Of a DNA stretch of 64,000 nt, positions 46,830 through 54,752 are shown piece by piece. Every line of letters starts with the position of its first letter. The stretch's first letter is position 1. A program made the translations under genes and the position numbers. Origin of the DNA: Oceanobacillus piezotolerans (GTDB taxonomy: Bacteria; Bacillota; Bacilli; Bacillales; Amphibacillaceae). The notes under the pieces were generated by a model. The model was given only the letters and a program-made list of their open reading frames with translations. It did no database searches and was not told where the DNA came from. The stretch is taken from assembly GCF_003665065.1 (NCBI RefSeq), contig NZ_RCHR01000002.1:124001-188000 (forward strand), given 5' to 3'.

Positions 46830-48119
46830 TTACTTCTTTTTTCTCCTTTTAACAGAAGATGGTAAATTTAATTGTTCGCGATATTTCATCACCGTTCTGC
46901 GGGCAATTTTAATTCCAAATTTTAATTCCAATTGCTTTCTGATAGCTTCATCAGACAATGGCTTCGCTTTGCTTTCTGATTGTATGAGCTTAAGAATAAG
47001 CTGCTTCACCGCAATAGAAGAAGTGCTTTCTCCATTGGACTTTCGTATACCTGATTGTAGAAAGAATTTAATTGGAAGTACACCTTGCGCGGTTTGCACA
47101 TATTTTTGATTAATTGCTCTGCTTACAGTGGATAAATGGATATTGAGCTCCTCTGATATTTCTCTTAATGTGAATGGCTTTAATTCACTTGGACCTCTTT
47201 CAAAAAAGTTATATTGTTTTTCCACAATGCACCGAATAATGTTTTCCAATGTATTTGTTCGGTACGAGATAGCCTGATTTAGCCACTCAACCTGCCGATA
47301 TTTCTCTTTCAAATAAGTAGTTGCCTCATTCTCCTCAACTTTTAAATTCGCATATACTGGATCTATTTTAATTGTTGGAGCTGCCCATTTAAAGAATTTG
47401 ATTTTCCAAGAACCATTTTCTATATATATAGAAGCTTCTGGAATAATATATTCTGGTTCCTCCGTGTCTAATAATTGTCCTGGCTTTGGATGACAGAGTC
47501 GGATTTTCTCCACAATCTTCTTAGCATGTTCTGCAGTTGTATCAAAAAATGCTGCAATATTCCCATAATCCTCTGTTGCGATCCATTCTAGATGATCTTC
47601 TAATAATTCTTCTAAAAAGAAATCATACATGCCCATGTTGTTTAATTGTAGTATAAGACATTCTGTTAAATTCCTTGCACCAATACCTGCTGGTTCTAAA
47701 GATTGGATACAAGTTAAGGCTTCTTCCACCCTTTCAATGGAAGTTTTGCAATGCTCTGCCCATAAACTCAATTCCACATCCAAGTATCCATCACTGTTTA
47801 AAGAATCAATTCCATAGGCCACAACCGGCTTAAGGTCTTCCGTTATTGTAAGCGTAATCAATTGTGATTTTAATTGATCATACATACTGTTCTTTGCTGC
47901 ATTTATCTCCCCAATTTCAGGCTGTTTAGATGCAGTAGAACGATACTGCTCAAAGTCATAATCATAATCTATTTCCTCTATTAATGGATTTTCCTTTGTA
48001 AGCTGGTCAATATATTCCTTTAATTCCAAACTAGAGAATTGCAAGATATTGATGGACTGCATAAGCGACTGATTCATTTTCCATTGTAGTGTTTGCTGCT
48101 GAATAAGCCTTGGCTTCAT
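46830..48119 (-). CDS. rpoN: RNA polymerase sigma-54 factor
   Basis: Sigma-54 (SigL in B. subtilis), needed for enhancer-dependent transcription of levanase-, arginine- and acetoin-type genes. It has 429 residues. Region I is Gln/Leu-rich (IQQQTLQWKMNQSLMQSINI), the core-binding domain is in the middle, a helix-turn-helix is in REISEELNIHLSTVSRAIN, and the RpoN box reads ARRTVMKYREQLNLPSS near the C-terminus. The start follows a GGAGGGGGG ribosome binding site. sigL beside cggR is the known Bacillus order. Confidence 0.96.
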   Translation of the reverse strand: MKPRLIQQQTLQWKMNQSLMQSINILQFSSLELKEYIDQLTKENPLIEEIDYDYDFEQYRSTASKQPEIGEINAAKNSMYDQLKSQLITLTITEDLKPVVAYGIDSLNSDGYLDVELSLWAEHCKTSIERVEEALTCIQSLEPAGIGARNLTECLILQLNNMGMYDFFLEELLEDHLEWIATEDYGNIAAFFDTTAEHAKKIVEKIRLCHPKPGQLLDTEEPEYIIPEASIYIENGSWKIKFFKWAAPTIKIDPVYANLKVEENEATTYLKEKYRQVEWLNQAISYRTNTLENIIRCIVEKQYNFFERGPSELKPFTLREISEELNIHLSTVSRAINQKYVQTAQGVLPIKFFLQSGIRKSNGESTSSIAVKQLILKLIQSESKAKPLSDEAIRKQLELKFGIKIARRTVMKYREQLNLPSSVKRRKKK

Positions 48120-48309
48120 ATCCCCATCCCCCCTCCATTCCCCTTTATTCTATTTTGCCATTAATTCAACAGAAAGTCCTGTAATTTCTTCTCTGAGGAT
48201 CACTCTTGAAAACTAATATTACGAACGGATAGACAAAATATTTCATAAACCAAATTTTTCTTTATATAATAGTTATTAAAACATGTCACATGTTAAAGAG
48301 GAAGATGAT

Positions 48310-48951
48310 GTGAAGACATTTGACGATTTAGCAAATTCTATTGTGATTAAAAAAAGAAAGAACAAGATCGTTGTACTAGCAAAAGACCCTTTACTTGTGC
48401 ATATTGGAACAGGCAGAAGTGCTGTCGTATTTCGAATCAAACATACTAAAATGGCATTAAAGTTCTTCTTCCCTTCCCATAGGTATATTGCAAAAGAGGA
48501 AGCTGCCATCTATCAAGCACTTCAAGGCATCTCTTATTATCCTACCTTTTATAAAGCTGGCAGTAGTTATATTGTAATGGATTATATTGAAGGTCATACC
48601 TTATTTGATTGTCTATCAATTGGTATAGAAATTACAGATTTTCATGTCCAGGCAGTAGATTTTGCTTTAAAAGCAGCAAAGGAAGTTGGTTTAACACCAT
48701 CTGATGTCCATTTACGAAATATCATCCTTACACCTGAGGGTGATATTCGCTTAATTGATGTTGCTAGGTTTAAACAGCTAAATGGAGTAAAGCAATGGGA
48801 GGATTTGAAAAAGGCTTATCACATGCTTTACAAAAAAGAATACTTTCCAAAACGTATTCCTAAATCAACATTAAATCTAATTGCACATTTTTATAATCGC
48901 CATCTTTTGAAACTTTCCAGTCCATCTTTGGATAGAAAAAATATCGGTTAG
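48310..48951 (+). CDS. Protein kinase-like protein (YrzF type)
   Basis: A compact eukaryotic-like kinase fold of about 213 residues. Gly-rich loop HIGTGRSAVVFRI (about 33-45 of the chosen frame), the ATP-binding Lys in KMALKFFFP, hinge VMDYIEGHTLFD, catalytic loop PSDVHLRNIILT (the HRD His is Ser-Asp but Asp and Asn are kept) and the metal Asp in LIDVARF instead of DFG. Resembles B. subtilis YrzF-like proteins of unknown substrate. An ATG at 48283 has no ribosome binding site; GTG at 48310 follows AAAGAGGAAG. Activity is plausible but not proven. Confidence 0.8.
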   Translation: MKTFDDLANSIVIKKRKNKIVVLAKDPLLVHIGTGRSAVVFRIKHTKMALKFFFPSHRYIAKEEAAIYQALQGISYYPTFYKAGSSYIVMDYIEGHTLFDCLSIGIEITDFHVQAVDFALKAAKEVGLTPSDVHLRNIILTPEGDIRLIDVARFKQLNGVKQWEDLKKAYHMLYKKEYFPKRIPKSTLNLIAHFYNRHLLKLSSPSLDRKNIG

Positions 48952-48969
48952 TTCATTGATAGTAAAGAA

Positions 48970-48994
48970 TAGCTCATGTGGTTGTCATGAGCTA
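48970..48994. terminator. Bidirectional terminator between the kinase and FAH-family genes
   Basis: TAGCTCAT / ATGAGCTA stem between convergent genes, with TTTTCT on the plus strand. Confidence 0.75.
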
Positions 48995-49004
48995 TTTTCT
49001 GTAT

Positions 49005-49928
49005 TTACTTCTCTACAACCTTATTTTCCATTCGGCCAATTTGGTCGATTTCTACTGTTACCACATCACCAGCTTGAAGAAATTGCGGCGGGTTCATCCC
49101 TGCCCCGACTCCATCTGGTGTACCAGTTAAAATAATATCACCCGGTTTTAGCGTCATAATTTCTGTTATATATTCTAATAAAAACGGAACATCAAATATT
49201 AATTTACTCGTATTGGAAGATTGACGTTTCTCTCCATTAACAAAGGAACGAATTCCAAGATTCGCTGCATCCGTAAGTTCATCCTTTGTTACAATCCAAG
49301 GACCTATCGGTGTTGTCCTGTCTGCGTTTTTCCCTTGCAGCCACTGCTGTGTTCTAAATTGCAAGTCCCGAGCAGATCCATCATTTCCAATGGTATAGCC
49401 TGCTATGTAATCATAGGCATTCTCTCTTTTAACTTTGGATGCTTCTCTCCCAATTACAATACCTAACTCAACTTCATAATCAAGCTGATTCGTTAACCGT
49501 GGCTTTTCCAGTGCATCTTCCGGGCCGACAATAGCATTGCTGAACTTTGCAAATAGCACAGGAAACTCAGGAATATCACTATTCATCTCTGCTGCATGGT
49601 CGGCATAGTTTTTACCAACACAAATAATTTTTGAAGGATTCGGGATAGGAGTTCCAAGCAGAACTTCATCTCTTTCAACCCCTAAGTTCTTTCCTGCTAT
49701 GTATTTATATGCTTCATTTGCCTTATCTAATGCATGAAAACCTAAACTAAAAAAGGCTGTTGGATCAGCTGGCAGATTTTGCTCTATTTGATAGGCAGTA
49801 TCATGCTCTCCCTTTGAAATTAAGGCATCCTGATATGCCTGCTGTACATCTATCACCTTTTCATTTTCTATAAAACCTACACGGAAAGAGCCTGATGCCT
49901 TCTTTAGCTTATAGCTAGCAAGTTTCAT
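49005..49928 (-). CDS. Fumarylacetoacetate hydrolase (FAH) family protein
   Basis: A 307-residue enzyme of the FAH/2-hydroxyhepta-2,4-diene-1,7-dioate isomerase superfamily. Metal-binding ICVGKNYADHAAEM (about 107-120), YEVELGIVIGREA (about 148-160, metal Glu), GYTIGNDGSARDLQFRTQQW (about 178-197) and ILTGTPDGVGAGM (about 263-275). Members hydrolyse C-C bonds of 1,3-diketo acids or decarboxylate oxaloacetate; the substrate here is unknown. The start has GGGGGA. Single gene. Confidence 0.88.
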   Translation of the reverse strand: MKLASYKLKKASGSFRVGFIENEKVIDVQQAYQDALISKGEHDTAYQIEQNLPADPTAFFSLGFHALDKANEAYKYIAGKNLGVERDEVLLGTPIPNPSKIICVGKNYADHAAEMNSDIPEFPVLFAKFSNAIVGPEDALEKPRLTNQLDYEVELGIVIGREASKVKRENAYDYIAGYTIGNDGSARDLQFRTQQWLQGKNADRTTPIGPWIVTKDELTDAANLGIRSFVNGEKRQSSNTSKLIFDVPFLLEYITEIMTLKPGDIILTGTPDGVGAGMNPPQFLQAGDVVTVEIDQIGRMENKVVEK

Positions 49929-50203
49929 ATATATCCCCCAATTCTATATATTTACACTTATTTTACTATATTTCAAAAATGATTACATCTAATAAAACAT
50001 TATTTATTAAATGAGTGAAACACATAGTGATATTACCAATATGGAAGGGGATGAAAAAAACTTTCTCGCTGAACCAGCTATGACTGTAATTATAGAATTT
50101 CCACAAACATACTTCATAACTGATTATGCAAAATAATTTTTTTACAATTCGGTGTTTTTATCATATACTATCTTTAACAAGAATTGGAAAGAGGCAAACG
50201 GGA

Positions 50204-50767
50204 ATGAAGGATTTAGCACTAAGAGAAAAAAACATTGTACTTATTGGCTTTATGGGGGTTGGAAAAACAACCATTGGAAAAGAGGTTGCTAAGAGATTAT
50301 ATCGAGATTTCCTTGATATTGATGAAGTTATTGAAAAAGAATATGGTATGCCAACGAGACAAATCTTTGAAAATTTTGGAGAAAAGGAATTCCGCCAAAA
50401 AGAAAAAGACACCATCGTTGACCTATGTCATAATCAACGTTTAAAAGTCATTTCAGTTGGTGGTGGCGCTTTTTTACAGGAAGAAATTAAAGAAGCTTGT
50501 CTATCTAAATGCATTGTCTTTTTTTTAGACTTATCCTGGGATGCTTGGCAGGATCGTATAAGCTCAATTATTGATAGCAGACCCGTTCTTCAAGGTAAAA
50601 ACAGGGAAGATATGCGGCATCTGTTTGACCAAAGACAGCCTATTTACAAAGACCATCATTACAAGGTTACAACTGATAATCTAAACGTAAATGAAGTTGC
50701 TGATTTTATCGTCGATCGCTTAAAAACAGCTTGGAACAAGGTTGATCCAAATCCGGAACAACAGTAA
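50204..50767 (+). CDS. aroK: Shikimate kinase
   Basis: Phosphorylates shikimate at the 3-hydroxyl in aromatic amino acid synthesis, about 188 residues. P-loop GFMGVGKTTIG (15-25), DxD shikimate site DFLDIDEVIEKEYGM, FRQKEKDT, and the GGG loop SVGGGAFLQ, with SRPVLQGKNREDM as the lid region. A longer frame from 50126 lacks a ribosome binding site; ATG 50204 follows AAAGAGG. Single gene just upstream of tRNA-Arg. Confidence 0.92.
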   Translation: MKDLALREKNIVLIGFMGVGKTTIGKEVAKRLYRDFLDIDEVIEKEYGMPTRQIFENFGEKEFRQKEKDTIVDLCHNQRLKVISVGGGAFLQEEIKEACLSKCIVFFLDLSWDAWQDRISSIIDSRPVLQGKNREDMRHLFDQRQPIYKDHHYKVTTDNLNVNEVADFIVDRLKTAWNKVDPNPEQQ

Positions 50768-50796
50768 AACGTTCTGCACCAAGTGTAGAGCGTTTT
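50766..50796 (+). terminator. Terminator of aroK
   Basis: AAAACG.TCT / AGA.CGTTTT stem with a T-run, overlapping the stop. Confidence 0.75.
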
Positions 50797-50880
50797 TCTT
50801 TTTTTGCTGAAAAAAGAAAAACTACTTGTTAATAGAGTGAAAGAGCGTTATAATATAACACGTTACCATTTTTTCACCAT

Positions 50881-50956
50881 GCGCCCATAGCTCAGCTGGA
50901 TAGAGCACTGGTTTCCGGTACCAGGTTTGCCGGGGGTTCGAATCCCTCTGGGCGCG
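50881..50956 (+). tRNA. tRNA-Arg (CCG anticodon)
   Basis: A 76-nt cloverleaf without encoded CCA. Acceptor GCGCCCA / TGGGCGC, D-arm AGCTCAGCTGGATAGAGC, anticodon arm CTGGT-TTCCGGT-ACCAG with CCG, T-arm with GGTTCGAATCC. A terminator follows. The 3' flank is one end of a 14-bp direct repeat that bounds a decayed mobile region. Confidence 0.95.
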
Positions 50957-50974
50957 TACGTTAATGACAATATT

Positions 50975-51012
50975 GGCAAGGGTTAGAGTAATTCTCTCTC
51001 CCTTGCCTTTTT
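50975..51012 (+). terminator. Terminator downstream of tRNA-Arg
   Basis: GGCAAGGG / CCCTTGCC stem followed by TTTTTG. Confidence 0.85.
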
Positions 51013-51439
51013 GTTTGGTTTCTAACCGTTTTCTAACCATCAGGTTTCGATGTAATTTTTTGACTTAATAGCTCCCATATTTTAATTTCAGGTTTAACTT
51101 ACAAAAATAAGAGAAGACAATCCTTCACTTCTTGTATGTAGTTTATATTTTACTTTTGCCTCTTACAATTTCCAATGATACACCAAGTCATAACCGCCTC
51201 TCAATTCTAGAACACCTTAAAACTTTATTGTATCACCTGGTTCGTATTCTCCAAATTTCATCTGGATTTGCCATCTCCTTCTCATACCTAAATTGAAAAA
51301 TACTTGTTACCATTTTGCCTTAACTAACACTGAATTTATTTGTTAGAATTTCAATTATTATTTCAATATTCATATTGTAAAGTTTTTGTTAAAGTAATAG
51401 AATAATTTTATAATTAAAATAAGAAAGAGGGACTGGTAA
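51013..51439. other. Intergenic stretch without a supported gene
   Basis: AT-rich. Contains the tandem-like GGTTTCTAACC / GTTTTCTAACC near 51017-51040. On the minus strand a short frame reads MRRRWQIQMKFGEYEPGDTI before a stop (near 51220-51290), possibly a fragment of a lost gene; I do not recognise it. Confidence 0.4.
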
Positions 51440-52285
51440 TTGAAAAGAATACTTGCTATTTTTGCATCAATAGTATTGGTAGTAACACTTATTGTATCCC
51501 CTATATCTGCTGATGCCGCTACAAGAACAATGAAAGTACATTTTATTAATGTTGGTCAAGGTGATGCAACTTATATCAAAATGCCTGGCGGCGAAGACGT
51601 ATTAATTGATGGTGGTAGACAAGGTCAGGGTGATGAAATTATTGCATACTTAAAGAAACAAAAAGTTGATGACATTGAAATAATGATAGCAACTCACCCA
51701 GACGCGGATCATATAGGTGGATTAGACGAAGTCCTAAAAGCATATAAAGTAGAATCTGTATATGCCCCTAAAGTGTCCCATACTACTCAAGCATACAAAA
51801 ACTTTTTACAAGCGGTTAAAAATGAAAAACTCACAATTAAAACAGCTAAAGCAGATGTGAAATTACCACTTAAATATGTTACAGCAAAGTTTGTTGGTCC
51901 AGTTAAAAATTACAATAAAAGTGACTTAAATAACTGGAGTGCTGTTCTACATGTAACTTATAACAAAAATAAATTTCTATTTGCCGGGGATGCAGAAAAA
52001 GCTTCTGAGACTGATATGATTAAAGCTAAACAAACACTAAAAGCAGATGTGTTAAAGGCGGGACACCACGGAGCTAAAACATCTTCAAACACTAATTTCT
52101 TAAACGTGGTTAAACCTAAATATGCAGTAATAAGTGTTGGTAAGAATTCTTATGGACATCCTACAAAGGACGTTTTAAACAGATTTAAATCAGCGAAGTC
52201 TACAGTATATCGTACAGATCAAAAGGGGAATATTGTTATTAGTTCAACGGGAACAAAATTAACAGTTTCAACATCTAAGAGGTAA
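51440..52285 (+). CDS. Secreted MBL-fold hydrolase, ComEC/Rec2-like beta-lactamase domain
   Basis: A 281-residue exported protein. The N-terminus is a signal peptide (MKRILAIFASIVLVVTLIVS then PISADAA with likely cleavage after ADA). The mature part is a metallo-beta-lactamase fold: FINVGQGDATYIKMPGGEDV, metal motif THPDADHIGG (85-94), LFAGDAEK, KAGHHGAKTSSN and ISVGKNSYGHPT, as in the C-terminal domain of ComEC. The start is TTG behind AGAGGGA. A DUF3006 gene begins two bases after its stop, a known pairing. It may act on extracellular nucleic acid or phosphodiesters (inference). Confidence 0.88.
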   Translation: MKRILAIFASIVLVVTLIVSPISADAATRTMKVHFINVGQGDATYIKMPGGEDVLIDGGRQGQGDEIIAYLKKQKVDDIEIMIATHPDADHIGGLDEVLKAYKVESVYAPKVSHTTQAYKNFLQAVKNEKLTIKTAKADVKLPLKYVTAKFVGPVKNYNKSDLNNWSAVLHVTYNKNKFLFAGDAEKASETDMIKAKQTLKADVLKAGHHGAKTSSNTNFLNVVKPKYAVISVGKNSYGHPTKDVLNRFKSAKSTVYRTDQKGNIVISSTGTKLTVSTSKR

Positions 52286-52287
52286 AA

Positions 52288-52509
52288 ATGAAAAAAATAA
52301 AAGGTATAATTGACCGTTTCGAAGGTAATATCGCAGTTGTCGAAATAGATGGTATGACAAAGGATTACAATAAAGCTTTATTTCCAAAAGAGGCTTCAAT
52401 TGGTGACGTTATTGAGATTGAAGGTAAAAAAGTAACTGTCTTGAAAAATGAAACTGAAAAATTAAGAAAAGAAATTGAAGATCTAATGAATGATGTTTGG
52501 GAAGATTAA
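52288..52509 (+). CDS. DUF3006-family protein
   Basis: A 73-residue cytoplasmic protein: GIIDRFEGNIAVVEIDGMTK, the DUF3006 start, a short beta-rich domain ending FPKEASIGDVIEIEGKKV, then a charged helix (ETEKLRKEIEDLMNDVWED). Nearly always found after secreted ComEC-like MBL genes; its role is unknown. It begins two bases after the MBL gene, without a strong separate ribosome binding site, so coupling is likely. Confidence 0.85.
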   Translation: MKKIKGIIDRFEGNIAVVEIDGMTKDYNKALFPKEASIGDVIEIEGKKVTVLKNETEKLRKEIEDLMNDVWED

Positions 52510-52526
52510 TTAAAAAGCGTCTTCAT

Positions 52527-52560
52527 AAAAAAACTCGTTTTGTCCCAGCGAGTTTTTATT
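52527..52560 (+). terminator. Terminator of the MBL-DUF3006 operon
   Basis: AAAACTCG / CGAGTTTT stem with a T-run. Confidence 0.8.
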
Positions 52561-52950
52561 ATGTTTTGCATTTCTTTACGAACCCTTCTTGAACCTGTTG
52601 GTCCCCTATCTCCAGTCGCACCTTTAGGTCCTTGGGGTCCTACTAAATCTGATGTGCTGGAGTCCATGGTGTTGATATAGCACCTTTTTCAATCTTTACT
52701 TTGTTTATTTTTATTCCTTGGCCCTTATAGCTTCAGACCTACCTGCATATATTAACACTGTCAGTTGCAGTTGATACTTTTGTGAACGTTTATGATATTC
52801 TCGCATTTGGCGGTTGTACAATATCTCCTGAACCACTTGGATATGGCAAAACTGTAACCTCTGAAAATGTGCCATCAATGATATCTATATCCGTGCTTAT
52901 AGTATACTGTTGGCCAAGCTCCAAATTACAATAAAATCGATGATAGTTAA
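52561..52950 (-). pseudogene. Broken phage tail/minor structural protein with collagen-like repeat
   Basis: On the minus strand, with frameshifts and stops: LELGQQYTISTDIDIIDGTF then VTVLPYPSGSGDIVQPPNAR and a stop (52940-52797), next KINKVKIEKGAISTPWTPA (near 52725-52665), then GPQGPKGATGDRGPTGSR (near 52650-52590), a collagen-like G-X-Y run. This order (carbohydrate-binding-like domain, EKG..TPWTPA, collagen-like segment) is that of phage minor structural/tail proteins. Confidence 0.7.
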
Positions 52951-52962
52951 AATTATTACTAG

Positions 52963-53250
52963 AAGTCGATTATTGATACAGCTAACGTCGCTGGATATCG
53001 CGATTACGTAGCAATGACTAATAAGTACGAGAAGAGTTACGGCAATCAAGAAAACTGCGGGGAAGCGATAAATAACATAAGGTCAAGAAATTTTATAAGC
53101 ATAAAGAGTTTATTGAGATGATATAAGGAAAGATACGTTAATGACAAATTGGAGGTGAAAGGGATAACTAAGATAGTCGAAAAGTTAAGCAAAATTGGCG
53201 AAGGCGCGCCTGTAGTAGAAGATTACGTCTATTTTGTAGACGGAATATGA
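52963..53250 (+). pseudogene. Two short gene fragments, probably phage-derived
   Basis: 52963-53121 reads DTANVAGYRDYVAMTNKYEK, then NQENCGEAINNIRSRNFISI and TGA. 53155-53250 begins GTG inside GGAGGTG and reads VKGITKIVEKLSKIGEGAPV then VEDYVYFVDGI and a stop. Neither is a complete gene; codon use is gene-like. I do not recognise the families. The second of the 14-bp direct repeats lies between them. Confidence 0.5.
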
Positions 53251-53293
53251 CATTGTAGATATTACCACCCATTTAAGGATGAGATTTTATCGT

Positions 53294-54019
53294 TCATGAA
53301 ACATCTTTAATAAAATTATTAATACTCCGGTTAAACTCTTCTGGCTTTTCTATATTACTTAAATGTCCTGCATTAAGTGAAACAAACTTCGAATTACATG
53401 TCATCAAATACATGGATAATGAATAAAACATAGGCGTAACCATATCGTGCGTCCCACTAATGATCAGCATCGGCTTTCGCATAGTCAGTAAATGCTTTGT
53501 ATAATTAATTCCTATGGGAGCTTTTGCGCACGAATAAAATGCATCTCTAATAAAAAAAGAACTTCTCGCCTCTTTCTCTAGCTTCTTATTAAACAAAGAC
53601 CAACTCATAACAGCATCAATGATATCCTCTTTACTTTTATTGATAAACTGGCTTACCATTATATTAGCCATATACGGAATATATGTAGTCGTGTTTGCCA
53701 ATATTAGGCCACGCACTACGTCTGGCTTTTGTTTGCAGATTTCTTGCGCAACCAGTCCCCCTAGAGATAATCCACATATAAATACTCTATCCACTTCTAG
53801 ATGCTCTAACAGTTCAATTATATCTTTAGCAAAATTGAACATTGTAATATCCTTTTCAATTTCTGTTTCGCCATGACCTCTCAAATCTACAAGTATTAAT
53901 CTATAGTTCTCAGATAATTTATGTTGGAATCTCCACATTTCTTTTCTATTACCTAAACCATGAATAAATACGATTGGCACTCCTTTACCGATATCTGTAT
54001 ATGTTAAAATGTAAACCAC
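53294..54019 (-). CDS. Alpha/beta hydrolase
   Basis: A 241-residue hydrolase: oxyanion VFIHGLGNRKEMW (about 17-29), LVDLRGHGETE, nucleophile elbow CGLSLGGLVAQE (Ser about 85), acid in ISGTHDMVTPMF and His in NAGHLSNIEKPEEF. Resembles the 3-oxoadipate enol-lactonase/BioH-like group; substrate unknown. The first codon taken is GTG 54019, which lies inside the GAGGTGG ribosome binding site; no ATG, GTG or TTG with good spacing follows closely, so initiation at the nearby ATT (codon 4) is possible. The gene borders the decayed mobile region. Confidence 0.83.
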   Translation of the reverse strand: MVYILTYTDIGKGVPIVFIHGLGNRKEMWRFQHKLSENYRLILVDLRGHGETEIEKDITMFNFAKDIIELLEHLEVDRVFICGLSLGGLVAQEICKQKPDVVRGLILANTTTYIPYMANIMVSQFINKSKEDIIDAVMSWSLFNKKLEKEARSSFFIRDAFYSCAKAPIGINYTKHLLTMRKPMLIISGTHDMVTPMFYSLSMYLMTCNSKFVSLNAGHLSNIEKPEEFNRSINNFIKDVS

Positions 54020-54175
54020 CTCTTATTTTTCGACTATGTTCTTAGTATTGGTAGTTATCGTTATAATATTCTTGACACACCTTTTTAGTGATTTTCTCTC
54101 CCCCACTTAATTGCTTCTTTCACATCCATAATTAATTCTGAGAAGCTTTCAATTTCTTTTTTTCTTTATGGGGCT

Positions 54176-54208
54176 AAGCCAGGAACAATTTTTTTCCTGG
54201 CTTTTTTC
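54176..54208 (+). terminator. Orphan terminator-like hairpin
   Basis: AAGCCAGGA / TCCTGGCTT with T-runs; no plus-strand gene ends here. On the minus strand just upstream of the hydrolase a short frame (FSELIMDVKEAIKWGREN, near 54155-54095) may be a gene remnant. Confidence 0.6.
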
Positions 54209-54270
54209 ATGTATTGTTCCGGTATGATTAGTGAATCCTATAGATAATATGATGTATAGGAGAAAAATCG

Positions 54271-54495
54271 ATGGATAATTTAACACGTGAACAAACACTT
54301 GATATGCTGAATGATTTATTAGAAGAGGATGTTAGCTCCAAATTTAATGAACAACTCCAATATGTTGGAGAACATGGTGAGCCCAGCTTTGTTGTTGCCA
54401 ATAATGAGGGGAAATCGGTAGAAGTTTTTGTAGATTGGAATAAAGAAGCAGACTTATTATCTTTTTCTATTAACGAAGATTATACTTCGGAATAA
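54271..54495 (+). CDS. Small protein of unknown function
   Basis: A 74-residue acidic protein: MDNLTREQTLDMLNDLLEED, then a beta-rich part (EPSFVVANNEGKSVEVFVDW and ADLLSFSINEDY). The ATG follows ATAGGAG at good spacing, and a terminator follows, so it is a real single gene. No known domain recognised. Confidence 0.72.
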   Translation: MDNLTREQTLDMLNDLLEEDVSSKFNEQLQYVGEHGEPSFVVANNEGKSVEVFVDWNKEADLLSFSINEDYTSE

Positions 54496-54545
54496 AATTA
54501 TACTCTTCCTCCCTATGCTGTTAAAATCTGGGAATAGGAATAAAG

Positions 54546-54589
54546 AAAAGACAAGAATTCCATTATAAGTTGGATTTCTTGTCTTTTCT
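54546..54589 (+). terminator. Terminator of the small gene
   Basis: AAAAGACAAGAA / TTCTTGTCTTTT stem with inner TCCA / TGGA pairing. Confidence 0.8.
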
Positions 54590-54669
54590 TTGTTTAAAGC
54601 TTATGTTTATATCAAACAAATATGGGGAAAGATGGAAATAATATGAATAGGTGTTGTCGAACGTTTTTG

Positions 54670-54699
54670 TTTGACCTTTATTGACCTTTGAGCTATTAT
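54670..54699 (+). promoter_or_regulatory. clpP promoter with CtsR operator
   Basis: TTTGACC-TTT-ATTGACC (54670-54686) is the complement of the CtsR heptad repeat GGTCAAA-N3-GGTCAAA with one mismatch. It overlaps a promoter with TTGACC (54671-54676), 17-bp spacer and TATTAT (54694-54699). Heat-shock control of clpP by CtsR is expected. Confidence 0.85.
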
Positions 54700-54752
54700 G
54701 AATGTAGAAACAATTAAACTATTCTATTGGTGTTTATAAGGAGGATACTTAA

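Larger units (their letters stand above)
50957..53147. mobile_element. Decayed mobile region next to tRNA-Arg, bounded by a 14-bp direct repeat
   Basis: TACGTTAATGACAA occurs at 50957-50970, directly after the tRNA, and again at 53134-53147. The match continues as (T)ATTGG after a one-base difference. Between them lie an MBL protein, a DUF3006 protein and broken phage tail pieces. No integrase remains recognisable. It looks like a prophage or genomic element reduced to 2.2 kb (inference). Confidence 0.55.

Noticed and set aside
50822..51040. A 72-codon minus-strand frame over the tRNA-Arg region
   Set aside because: It is the complement of the tRNA and its terminator; the apparent peptide is the familiar false translation of a tRNA.
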